Shown here piece by piece: positions 48,427 to 55,757 of a stretch of 58,567 nucleotides of DNA; positions within the stretch are counted from its first letter, which is position 1, and every line of letters begins with the position of its first letter. Origin of the DNA: Paracidovorax citrulli. Its GTDB lineage: Bacteria; Pseudomonadota; Gammaproteobacteria; Burkholderiales; Burkholderiaceae_C. The DNA is taken from NCBI RefSeq assembly GCF_900100305.1, contig NZ_FNEY01000032.1, positions 1 through 58,567 on the forward strand, in the 5' to 3' direction. Both the position numbers and the translations under genes were made by a program. The notes below the pieces were generated by a model. It worked only from the letters and a program-made list of their open reading frames with translations. It was not told where the DNA came from and searched no databases.

Positions 48427-48553
48427 GCCCGCACCGCCGGCCGGGCACGCCGTTTGCCGCATGCCGGGCAGGAGCCTCCCGCTTCGGGCCAGGCCTTGCC
48501 CGCCGTGCCGGGGGAGGGGAGGCGTATCGGCAAATTTGCAGCAAGGAGCGACC

Positions 48554-48799
48554 ATGCCCGCCACGAATTCCCGCACCCCCTGGCCTTTCCCGACCGCCGA
48601 CGCCCATCCCTCTCCCGCCCCTGGCACCAGCACGGACAGCCCAGCCGGCGGACTGCAGGTACAGGCCGTCGAGGAAGACACGCTCGACAGCGCCGTGGAA
48701 GAGACCTTCCCCGCGAGCGATCCCGTGTCCGTCGTCAGCACCAAGTCCGTTCCCGCCGACGAGGGGGCCGCGGAAGACCCGAAGGCGACGAAGCGTTGA
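48554..48799 (+). CDS. Small hydrophilic protein, unknown function
   Basis: An 81-residue, Pro/Ser/Thr/Glu-rich protein without predicted fold. It contains VEETFPASDPVSVV, a motif I have seen in many short proteobacterial proteins of unknown role. AAGGAG lies six bases before the ATG, which supports real translation. It is probably independent of the siderophore genes. Confidence 0.6.
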   Translation: MPATNSRTPWPFPTADAHPSPAPGTSTDSPAGGLQVQAVEEDTLDSAVEETFPASDPVSVVSTKSVPADEGAAEDPKATKR

Positions 48800-48819
48800 C
48801 ACCGGCGCCGGCACCCGCA

Positions 48820-48846
48820 CCGGGACCGGGACCGGGACCGAAACCG
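48820..48846. repeat. Hexanucleotide repeat (CGGGAC)n
   Basis: CGGGAC occurs three times in tandem (48821-48838), followed by the degenerate units CGAAAC and CGGCTC. It lies about 45 bases before the membrane-protein start. Copy number changes could alter promoter or leader spacing. Confidence 0.5.
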
Positions 48847-48890
48847 GCTCCGGCAGTCGCCGGACCGCCCGGCCCGGCCGCACGGATCCG

Positions 48891-49478
48891 ATGAACCCAC
48901 AACAGCCTGCGGCCCTGCTGCCCTTCGGCATCCTGATGGTCCTGTGGATCGCCGCGGGCGCGGCGGACTGGTGGTGCCACCGGCGCACGCGCATCGAAGC
49001 GACCAGCACCGGCTTCGCGGAATCGGCCTTCCACTGGGCGCTGTTCCTGCAGATGGGCGCCGCCGTCCTGGCGGCCCTGCTGTTCGAGCCCACGGCCGGG
49101 CTCGTGGCCTTCCTGCTGGCCATGTGGCTGCTGCACGAGGCCGCCACCTGGCTGGAGCTGCGCATGGTCGCGCCCGCGCGCACCATCACCCCGCTGGAGC
49201 AGATGGTCCACAGCTTTATGGAAATCCTGCCCCTGGCGGGCATCCTGCTGCTCTGCCAGCCGGCGCTGGAGGCGTGGCTGGCGGTGCCGGAGGAGGGCAC
49301 CAGGGGCACGGCGCTGGACTGGCGCTGGCGGATGCGTTCGGAGCTGCCGCCCTGGCCTGTGCTCGGGGGCTTCGCCGTGGCCATCGCGCTGTGCAATGGG
49401 CTGCTGCTGGCCGAAGAAAGCTGGCGGTGCTGGCGTGCGGTGCGGGCGGGTGGCCGTGCGCGCGCCCTGCGGGACTAG
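48891..49478 (+). CDS. Conserved integral membrane protein, unknown function
   Basis: A 195-residue protein with about five membrane segments: LLPFGILMVLWIAAGAADWW, ALFLQMGAAVLAALLF, AGLVAFLLAMWLLHEAATW, MEILPLAGILLLC and VLGGFAVAIALCNGLLLAEE. The first loop is basic and acidic (WWCHRRTRIEATSTGFAES), and HEAATWLELRMVAPARTITPLEQ is notable for His/Glu near the membrane. I cannot name the family. The ATG at 48891 is the first after the repeat-rich leader, and no clear ribosome site is seen. Confidence 0.7.
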   Translation: MNPQQPAALLPFGILMVLWIAAGAADWWCHRRTRIEATSTGFAESAFHWALFLQMGAAVLAALLFEPTAGLVAFLLAMWLLHEAATWLELRMVAPARTITPLEQMVHSFMEILPLAGILLLCQPALEAWLAVPEEGTRGTALDWRWRMRSELPPWPVLGGFAVAIALCNGLLLAEESWRCWRAVRAGGRARALRD

Positions 49479-49820
49479 CTCTCCGAAGCCAGGGCCACGC
49501 CGGGCGCAGCGCCCGAAAAACCGCCACGGGAGCGCGGAAAACCCGGTCCAGGTCACGAAGCCTGGCGGCATGGTGAATTTGCAGCGGCGGCTGCATACGG
49601 GGCGAACCTATATCCAAATGTTTTACAGCGACAAAGTTGTTTTAATTCGAACACCTACCTGCGGCCTGTAGAGTGCGGACTGCGCCGTGCTCAACAAGAC
49701 CCTGCGCGAATTTCTCGAATCCAGAATGCAGCAGACGACTGGCTCGATTATCGAGCCCGTCGTGCGCGGTGCTCTCCGGGAGTTCCTGGTATTCAATCTG
49801 TACTTCACCAGAGGCAGGGT
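49479..49820. other. Intergenic leader of the 49.8-54.3 kb cassette
   Basis: The first half is GC-rich and includes the palindrome CGGGCGCAGCGCCCG (about 49500-49515), too tight-looped for a normal terminator. Around 49605-49660 the sequence becomes AT-rich (TTTTACAGCGAC, GTTGTTTTAATTCG), a likely promoter area, though I could not find a well-spaced -35/-10 pair. From 49687 a 59-codon frame is open and is listed separately. Confidence 0.45.
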
Positions 49821-49866
49821 ATGCAAAGCCGTTTCATCGGTTGGTCGGAGCAAGTGCTCGATGTGA
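49687..49866 (+). CDS. Possible small ORF (GTG start, 59 aa) upstream of the cassette
   Basis: A GTG-initiated frame reading LNKTLREFLESRMQQ, then IIEPVVRGALREFLVFNLYF, with G/C-rich third positions over the first ~45 codons, as in real genes of this genome. It overlaps the start of the dioxygenase gene by 46 bases in another frame. The C-terminal part contains two Cys. No good ribosome site is visible. It could be a small protein, a leader peptide, a precursor peptide or a gene remnant. Confidence 0.3.
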   Translation: MLNKTLREFLESRMQQTTGSIIEPVVRGALREFLVFNLYFTRGRVCKAVSSVGRSKCSM

Positions 49867-50690
49867 ACGATATACAGGGAGTCTTGAGGGATATTGACCG
49901 ATACGGGTTTGCCATCGTCCGCGACGAATGGCGGTTCGATGCTTCAGACTTCGAGCGCATGGCCGAACTCTATTGCCTCGGCCCCATGTACCAGTCCGAA
50001 TTCAACCGCCGCATGCATACGGAAGGCATGTCCACGCGCGGCGTGAACCAGGTCGGTGGCTTGGCGAGCGGGCAGCATGATGTGTTCAATGGAACGGCAG
50101 GCGCGGCCTTGCACACCGATGGCTCCTACCTGCCGATCGGCACGATCAAGACGTCGATCCTGCTTTGCAGGCAGCACGCGGCTTCCGGTGGCGAATCGAT
50201 ACTGTTCGACAGCCTGTCGGCATTCCAGGCCCTGTCCCGCCATGATCCAGGGCTTGCCCAAAGCCTGCTGGCCCCCAAGGTGTTCCGGCGCAGATCGACC
50301 GATCCACGCCTGGATCAACAATACGAACACATCGGGCCGGTGTTTCACACCGGAGAAAACGGTCAAATGGCGAGCGGCTTCACCCTCGACGTGACCGCGG
50401 ACTGGGACTATTCCCGCCGCGCCGACCCCCGGGTGATCGACGCCGTGGCTTACCTGAAACATCTTGCCGAGCCAGGCAGTGGATATACGCTGAGCTTCAC
50501 CCTGCAAAGAGGGCAGGCATTGGTCATGCGCAATGACCAGCTTTCACATGGGCGAAACGCCTACATCGATGATCCGGCCCACCCCCGCGTCCTGCTGCGA
50601 GGCCTGTTCCTCTCCGCTCCACGCGCCATGCAGGAAGCGCTCCCGGCCGCTCCCATTCACCAGTCCGTGCATCCAGCACAGTGCAGATGA
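49821..50690 (+). CDS. TauD/TfdA-family Fe(II)/2-oxoglutarate dioxygenase
   Basis: A 289-residue oxygenase. The metal motif is ALHTDGSYLPIG (His-x-Asp, near residue 97). The distal His is in RNDQLSHGRNAY, and the 2-oxoglutarate-binding Arg in PRVLLRGLFLS. Unlike the siderophore dioxygenase it uses His-x-Asp. AGGCAGGG lies directly before the ATG. It is the first clear gene of a five-gene overlapping cassette; the stop overlaps the sulfotransferase start (ATGA). The substrate is unknown; free or carrier-bound amino acids and amino-acid derivatives are common for this family. Confidence 0.82.
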   Translation: MQSRFIGWSEQVLDVNDIQGVLRDIDRYGFAIVRDEWRFDASDFERMAELYCLGPMYQSEFNRRMHTEGMSTRGVNQVGGLASGQHDVFNGTAGAALHTDGSYLPIGTIKTSILLCRQHAASGGESILFDSLSAFQALSRHDPGLAQSLLAPKVFRRRSTDPRLDQQYEHIGPVFHTGENGQMASGFTLDVTADWDYSRRADPRVIDAVAYLKHLAEPGSGYTLSFTLQRGQALVMRNDQLSHGRNAYIDDPAHPRVLLRGLFLSAPRAMQEALPAAPIHQSVHPAQCR

Positions 50691-51727
50691 CGGATACCAC
50701 GGGATACGTGCCGGCATCCTGGTGGTCTTCATGGATGTCCTGTGGCGAGAGCGAGCTTGCCACGCGCATCCGGAGTGATATCGAGGAATACGCGGTCGGC
50801 CATGACCTGGCATCGGCCATCGTCGCATTCGTGCACGAATACCGCGCCGGCGGGAAGAACTGGAGCCGCACAGGGCTGCGCGGAGACGAGGCACTGGCGC
50901 CCATGCGGGCCCTCGCGGAGCGCTCGCCCGGGATATTCGAACTCATGCGTGCCCAGGTCGCACAGGCCGAGCACAACAAATGGCTGGGCGGCAGCCTGCC
51001 CGAAGACGTCGCCACCGCGCAGAAGCAATATACGAAATTCGCCATTGTTTCGACGCCGCGCTCCGGCACGCATCTCCTGCGGACGCTGCTCGGCTCACAT
51101 CCGTGCATCGAGATGCACGGCGAGGCATTCAACCGGTTCGGCCAGCACCTGCTTCCGTATGCACAGGAAACCACCGCGCAGCACATCCTCGACCGGCATC
51201 TGTTCCGGCCGTACTTCGAATACGTGGAAGCCGTGGGTTTCGTGCTTTTCCGGGATCTCGACACCGAATGGGCTGGTGCAAACATATGGGAGTCCCTGGT
51301 GGGCCTGCAGGACCTGAAGATCATCCTGCTGGATCGACGCAACCGGCTCGAGCGCCTGGTGTCGCTGAAGAAAAGCCTGCGGGACCAGATCTGGTATGTC
51401 GGTCGCGACGACAGGAGGCACAGGCAGGAAATCAGGCTGACCATCCCACCAGCGGAACTCATCGAATTCATCGACCAGGATCTTGCCAATCGGGCCGAAT
51501 TCCTCGACTGCTTCAGCCGCCACGAAATCCTCACCGTCGAATACGAAGACCTGCTCGAAAATCCCGGGCCCGTGCATGCGCAATTGATCGATTTTCTCGG
51601 GGTGTCGGCCGCGAGGCTCGTCCCCGGAACAGGAAAAAAAGAAACATCGTCGATGGCATCGGCGATCGAGAACATAGACCAGTTGAAATCCGAACTTCAG
51701 GGGACGCCGTATGCACGCCATGTCTAG
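50687..51727 (+). CDS. PAPS-dependent sulfotransferase
   Basis: A 348-residue protein whose region 115-320 is a sulfotransferase domain. The 5'-phosphosulfate loop is VSTPRSGTHLLRTLLGSHP (near residue 123). The 3'-phosphate-binding region is ILLDRRNRLERLVSLKKS, and VEYEDLLENPGPVHAQLIDFLG follows. The N-terminal ~110 residues are helical and not recognised. It should transfer sulfate from PAPS to a hydroxyl or amine. Two oxygenases in the same cassette could supply the hydroxyl acceptor. It starts within the previous stop (ATGA) and ends inside the aminotransferase start. Confidence 0.85.
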   Translation: MTDTTGYVPASWWSSWMSCGESELATRIRSDIEEYAVGHDLASAIVAFVHEYRAGGKNWSRTGLRGDEALAPMRALAERSPGIFELMRAQVAQAEHNKWLGGSLPEDVATAQKQYTKFAIVSTPRSGTHLLRTLLGSHPCIEMHGEAFNRFGQHLLPYAQETTAQHILDRHLFRPYFEYVEAVGFVLFRDLDTEWAGANIWESLVGLQDLKIILLDRRNRLERLVSLKKSLRDQIWYVGRDDRRHRQEIRLTIPPAELIEFIDQDLANRAEFLDCFSRHEILTVEYEDLLENPGPVHAQLIDFLGVSAARLVPGTGKKETSSMASAIENIDQLKSELQGTPYARHV

Positions 51728-52967
51728 ATTCCGCGGTTACTGGCCGCCTTATACCCCCATGGGCTGCGATGACCATCGGCCAAAGATCGTGCGGGGCGAA
51801 GGAGCCTATCTCTACGACGATGCAGGGCGGCGCTACCTGGATGGCATATCGGGCAGTTACAACCATTGCCTGGGCCATTCCCACCCGGCCCTGATCGATG
51901 CGGTCAAGCAGCAGATGGATACGCTGGTCCACGCGTGCAATATCGGTTCGAACACGGTACTGCCGGAGGCCCTCGCGGAACGGCTCATCGATGCGTCTGC
52001 ACCCATGGGGCTCGCGCACATGTTCCTCGTGGGCAGCGGCAGCGAGGGGGTCGAGGCCGCGTTGAAGATGGCGTGGCAATACCAGGTCAACCGTGGGCGC
52101 CCACAGCGCACGCATGTGGTGGCCATCGATGGCGCCTATCACGGCTGCACGCTGGGGGCGATGATCGCGACGCGGCGTGCCTTCATCAACGAAGGAGCGC
52201 TGCCACTGGTCGCGGCTTGCTCGTTAACGATGCCCCCGCCACGCGGCAACGACGACCTGGCGGCATGGGAAGCACTTCTGGCCGAACATGGCTCGACCGT
52301 GGCAGCGATCATCGTCGAGCCGGTGATGGCGATCGCAGGAACACGCCAGTTCCCGGAGGGCTTCCTGCGATCGTTGTCTTCGCTCGCCAGGGCCCACGAT
52401 ATTCCCCTGATTTGCGACGAAGTCTATTGCGGGATCGGCCGAACCGGCGTCTTGTGCGAGTCGTTCTCCCAGGGCGCCAGCCCTGACATCGTCATTTTCA
52501 GCAAGAATCTTGGAGGCGGTTTCCCCATCACCGCCGTAATGGCCACGGCCCACATCGCGGACAGCTTCTCATCACAACCTGTCCCGCTCCTCCGGCATGG
52601 GCACACGCAGTCCGGCAATCTTCTGGGCTGTCGTGCTGCCTTGTTCATTCTGGATTATCTGCACGCACAGGACTGCTTCGAAAAAGTTCGAACGAACGGC
52701 ACACGGCTGCTGCAGTGGATTCGCGAGAAGTTGCCGACAGTCGATGACACCGTTACCGCCCAAGGAAAAGGGCTGATGCTGTCGATCAGTTTCGATTCAG
52801 CCGATACCTGCAGGCGTGTGCAAAACGACGCGCGCCGGCAGGGTTTGATCGTCGGGGCTGCAGATCGGCACCTGAAGCTCGCTCCCCCTTTCACCATCGA
52901 TGACTCCGGGATGGAAGAGCTGGTCCACCATCTGATCCGGGCCATAGGCAACGCGCCGCGCCATTGA
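51711..52967 (+). CDS. Class III (PLP-dependent) aminotransferase
   Basis: A 418-residue class III aminotransferase. Visible are YLDGISGSYNHCLGHSHPAL near the N-terminus, the phosphate-binding GSGSEGVEAALKMA, IDGAYHGCTLGAM, the PLP-ring Asp in LICDEVYCGIGRTG, and the Schiff-base Lys in IFSKNLGGGFPITAV. The GSEGVEAA in place of the usual SGTEA-type loop is unusual. Family members move amino groups between omega-amines, beta- or gamma-amino acids and keto acids. AGGGGA lies about six bases before the ATG at 51711, which overlaps the sulfotransferase end by 17 bases. Substrate is unknown. Confidence 0.88.
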   Translation: MHAMSRFRGYWPPYTPMGCDDHRPKIVRGEGAYLYDDAGRRYLDGISGSYNHCLGHSHPALIDAVKQQMDTLVHACNIGSNTVLPEALAERLIDASAPMGLAHMFLVGSGSEGVEAALKMAWQYQVNRGRPQRTHVVAIDGAYHGCTLGAMIATRRAFINEGALPLVAACSLTMPPPRGNDDLAAWEALLAEHGSTVAAIIVEPVMAIAGTRQFPEGFLRSLSSLARAHDIPLICDEVYCGIGRTGVLCESFSQGASPDIVIFSKNLGGGFPITAVMATAHIADSFSSQPVPLLRHGHTQSGNLLGCRAALFILDYLHAQDCFEKVRTNGTRLLQWIREKLPTVDDTVTAQGKGLMLSISFDSADTCRRVQNDARRQGLIVGAADRHLKLAPPFTIDDSGMEELVHHLIRAIGNAPRH

Positions 52968-52990
52968 TTTATTGTTGTGCGAAGAAACAT

Positions 52991-53650
52991 ATGACATCGG
53001 GATATTTCTCGCTCGGGCAGATCGCCGGGGGCACGCTCCATCACACCCCTTTCAACTGGGGGGAACTGCAGAACATATGGAGTAACGATGCGCTGGCCCA
53101 GAAGCTGGCCAGCGAGTTCCCGACGGAAGGTTTCAACTTCCGCGAACGCAACGGTGGGTACTTTTACCGGCGCACCATTGTCCCCCTGGGCTCTTCCGGT
53201 GTGGACGATCCCGCAACCTTGTCCGATGCATGGCAGGCGTTGGGCAAGGAACTGGTATCTGGTGCATTCAGGTCGGCCATGGCCGCTTTCAGCGGCACGG
53301 ACCTGGCAGGATTCCCGATGGAGGCCGTGGCATTCCGTGGAGGCCAGAACACGCACTACTTGCCGCATGTCGATGCATCGCTGCGCCGGGGCTTTCGCCT
53401 GATCATCTACTTCAACGCCCGCTGGGAATCCGGGTGGGGTGGACTGCTTCGTATTCTCGATCCGCGGGATCACGCCCAAGCCTGCCATACCGTCGTTCCC
53501 GTGGTGGGAAATGCCACCGTCATCATTCGCGATGGGCAGTATGAAGATACCTGGCATGAGGTCACGCGACTGTCTGCAACAGCAGGCCTGACCCGAAACA
53601 CGCTCAACGTCACGTACTATGAACCAGGGACAACCCAGACAGCCCAGTAA
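52991..53650 (+). CDS. 2OG-Fe(II) oxygenase, prolyl-4-hydroxylase-like
   Basis: A 219-residue oxygenase with the P4H-like core. His-x-Asp is in HYLPHVDAS (near residue 123). Then come GFRLIIYFNARWESGWGG, a distal His in EDTWHEVTRL, and the 2-oxoglutarate-binding Arg in LTRNTLNVTYY. This arrangement (HxD, G-G turn, WHxV, RxxxN) is that of small-molecule or amino-acid hydroxylases. I chose the ATG at 52991; an in-frame TTG at 52964 overlaps the aminotransferase stop. It is the second oxygenase of the cassette, from a different subfamily to the first. Confidence 0.75.
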   Translation: MTSGYFSLGQIAGGTLHHTPFNWGELQNIWSNDALAQKLASEFPTEGFNFRERNGGYFYRRTIVPLGSSGVDDPATLSDAWQALGKELVSGAFRSAMAAFSGTDLAGFPMEAVAFRGGQNTHYLPHVDASLRRGFRLIIYFNARWESGWGGLLRILDPRDHAQACHTVVPVVGNATVIIRDGQYEDTWHEVTRLSATAGLTRNTLNVTYYEPGTTQTAQ

Positions 53651-53657
53651 GGCCTCC

Positions 53658-54284
53658 ATGGTTCCCGGCCGCGGGAGAAAGATCGTCATGCTCTACGGCC
53701 CGCCTGCCGTGGGGAAATTGACCGTTGGAAAAGAACTGGCGAAGAAATTCTCCGCTGCGCTGTTTCACAACCACCTGACGCACGATATCGCGATCGTCCT
53801 GCTCGGCGACAACAGCAGTTTCGAAAGCCGGCGGCAGTTTGCATGCCGGTTGAGGCTCAATGCCATCGCGTTGTTGCTGGAGTCCGATCCTCGGGACATC
53901 ATCACGACCTTCTGTTATGAGGGGCCCCATGACGACTGGTATATCGATGGGCTCAAGGCCCTGTGCGCGGAACACCAGGCGACACCGTATTTCATTCAAC
54001 TGAAGGCGCATAACGATCAGCTCATGGGCCGGGTGGAAAACGCAGACCGGCGTGCGTTCAGGAAGGTCAACAGCGGTGAGCAGCTTGCCGCGATCCTGGA
54101 GCGATGCGCCTATGGGATTCCGATCCGCGCGGACAACCATCTCTGTATGGATACCTCGGATCTTTTACCCGATGAGGTTGCGGGTGAGATCACGGAGTGG
54201 CTGGCAACACCGCAGTGCCGCGGCGTTCGATCGGCGTGCGGAAGCCTCGCGGCAACACCAGAGGGAATCTTTCAGAACCCCTGA
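53658..54284 (+). CDS. P-loop kinase-like ATPase, 3' end replaced by IS end
   Basis: A 208-residue P-loop protein. The Walker A motif is LYGPPAVGKLTVGKELAKK (near residue 11), followed by LFHNHLTHD, similar to small-molecule or nucleoside kinases of the AAA_33/shikimate-kinase-like group. Downstream are IITTFCYEGPHDDWY and FIQLKAHNDQLMGRV. AAGG lies six bases before the ATG at 53658; the frame extends to 53619 but this would overlap the oxygenase by 32 bases. The last seven codons (EGIFQNP) and the stop lie inside the left terminal repeat of the IS5-type element, so the native C-terminus is lost. Confidence 0.75.
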   Translation: MVPGRGRKIVMLYGPPAVGKLTVGKELAKKFSAALFHNHLTHDIAIVLLGDNSSFESRRQFACRLRLNAIALLLESDPRDIITTFCYEGPHDDWYIDGLKALCAEHQATPYFIQLKAHNDQLMGRVENADRRAFRKVNSGEQLAAILERCAYGIPIRADNHLCMDTSDLLPDEVAGEITEWLATPQCRGVRSACGSLAATPEGIFQNP

Positions 54285-55572
54285 CCCGAGCGGGCACCTC
54301 TCACAACCACCGCCAGCCAGCGTGTCGTCAAGATTCCAGCGGCCCGAATGCGCTCGGACACCTGCACGGTGGGTGGGCCGCAGCCCATGCCCCGGGGCCT
54401 TTGCCCCCCCGCAAGGCTCACGCTTTTATCGGTTGCAGGCGCACCCGTGCCTTGGCAGCCGATGGCTTGAAGAACGCATCCACTCCCCGGTCCAGGAAGG
54501 ACGCCAGCCGCTTCATGTTGTAGCAGGCGGCCATCATCGTCATGCCCACCGTGGCGCGGGTCTGCCCGATGGTGCGTAGCAATTTGCCCCCCAAGTGCCG
54601 GATGCCGGCGAACACGTGTTCCACCTTGGCACGCTTCTTTGCGATGCGCTGGTTGCGCCGCTGCTGGCACTCGCTCAGGGGCTTGCCCGGCCGGGCCCGG
54701 CGTTGCATCGCGTCCACGAAGCCCAGCACCTTGAGTAGCTGCTGGTGTTGCCGGCTAGCGTAGGCCTTGTCCGTGTGCACGCCCCGTCCGGTGTTGTGCA
54801 GGTCCAGCACCTCGTCGAAGTGGTGTCCGTCGTGCTCGCTGGCCGTGCCCGTGGCGATCCTGCGGATGAAGCCGTGCTTGAGGTCCACGCTCACGCTCAG
54901 CTTGTAGCCGAAGTAGCTCTTGCCGTGCTTCTTCGTGTGCGTGGCATCCACATCTTTTTGCCTGCGCCGGGCGTCGCTCCAGTCCGGCTGCAGGCCCTGC
55001 TGCAAAGCCTGCCTGTCCTCCCGGTCGATGTGCTGGCGCGGCGCGGGTATCAGCGTCGCATCGATGGCCTGCCCACCCCGGGCGATATACCCATGGCGGT
55101 GCAGTTGCGCATCCACCCCCTGGAACAACGCCGTGGCGCCATCCACGCCCAGCCGCTCGCCGAAGCGCCAGATCGTGTTGCGGTCCGGCACGTTCATCGC
55201 ATCCTGCAGCAGGCAAAAGCGCTGGTAGCTTGCGCGGTCCAGCAACTGGTATTCCATCTGCTCGTCCGAGAGGTTGTACAGCCGCTTCAAGACCAGGATG
55301 CGCACCATCACTTCGGTGGGATAGGCGGGCCGGCTACCCTTGCGGCTATCGCTGCGCTCGATGAGTGCATCCACCAGCCGGGCCAGCTCGGCAAAGTCGA
55401 TGTGCCGAGCGATCACTTGCAGCGGATTGCCCGCTTCATCTCTCTTGCGCTGGAGCGACGCATTGGCAAATAGATCGAACTTCAAGGCGCTGCGAGGAGT
55501 GATCATTGAAGGGGGGGCGGCTCAGGTCTTGTCGGTGAACAAGGGAGTGGCGGGGTTTTGAGAGGTTCCCTT
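54261..55572. mobile_element. IS5-family insertion sequence
   Basis: The element carries one transposase gene (minus strand). The left end reads AGGGAATCTTTCAGAACCCC from 54262. The right end, read inward, is AGGGAACCTCTCAAAACCCC from 55571. These 20-base terminal repeats differ at three positions. The length of about 1.3 kb is normal for IS5-like elements. I could not define a target duplication, partly because a second, related inverted-repeat unit lies directly to the right. Confidence 0.75.
54418..55506 (-). CDS. IS5-family transposase
   Basis: A full-length, 362-residue DDE transposase. The N-terminal DUF772-type region has YPTEVMVRILVLKRLYNLSDEQMEYQLLD. The catalytic domain shows IDATLIPAPRQH (first Asp), GVHTDKAYAS (second Asp) and KKRAKVEHVFAGIRHLG (Glu). 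No frameshift or internal stop is present, so the element may be active. The gene lies opposite to the cassette it interrupts. Confidence 0.93.
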   Translation of the reverse strand: MITPRSALKFDLFANASLQRKRDEAGNPLQVIARHIDFAELARLVDALIERSDSRKGSRPAYPTEVMVRILVLKRLYNLSDEQMEYQLLDRASYQRFCLLQDAMNVPDRNTIWRFGERLGVDGATALFQGVDAQLHRHGYIARGGQAIDATLIPAPRQHIDREDRQALQQGLQPDWSDARRRQKDVDATHTKKHGKSYFGYKLSVSVDLKHGFIRRIATGTASEHDGHHFDEVLDLHNTGRGVHTDKAYASRQHQQLLKVLGFVDAMQRRARPGKPLSECQQRRNQRIAKKRAKVEHVFAGIRHLGGKLLRTIGQTRATVGMTMMAACYNMKRLASFLDRGVDAFFKPSAAKARVRLQPIKA

Positions 55573-55593
55573 CTGGGAGCCTTTCAAAACCCC
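55552..55593. repeat. Two IS ends facing each other (19-bp-arm hairpin)
   Basis: GGGGTTTTGAGAGGTTCCC (55552-55570) and GGGAGCCTTTCAAAACCCC (55575-55593) are near-perfect reverse complements with two mismatches, separated by TTCT. The first arm is the right end of the IS5 element. The second arm has the sequence and orientation of a left end, so a second unit starts here. The hairpin may also stop transcription. Confidence 0.7.
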
Positions 55594-55678
55594 CGACAGT
55601 GAGCACTCAGTGCTCTTGTAAATCAACGAGTTACGGCGCTCCAATTTGCGAATTCGGAGGTTTTGAGAGGTTCCCTCC
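55575..55678. mobile_element. MITE-like unit with IS5-type ends
   Basis: About 104 bases bounded by GGGAGCCTTTCAAAACCCC on the left and GGAGGTTTTGAGAGGTTCCC (55656-55675) on the right, both versions of the IS terminal repeat. Eighteen bases of the right copy are identical to the right end of the neighbouring IS (GGTTTTGAGAGGTTCCCT at 55554 and 55658). The ~60-base core has no coding capacity. It could be a non-autonomous element mobilised by the IS transposase, or the two ends left after a deletion. Confidence 0.5.
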
Positions 55679-55757
55679 TGACTCACACCACTAGACATCA
55701 ATGGTGATTGGTGCTAGCTTTGGTTGCGCGGCATTAGAATATCAAACGGAGGGTCAG

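Noticed and set aside
49500-49516. CGGGCGCAGCGCCCG as a terminator after the membrane protein gene
   Set aside because: The loop is too small and no T-run follows on the relevant strand.
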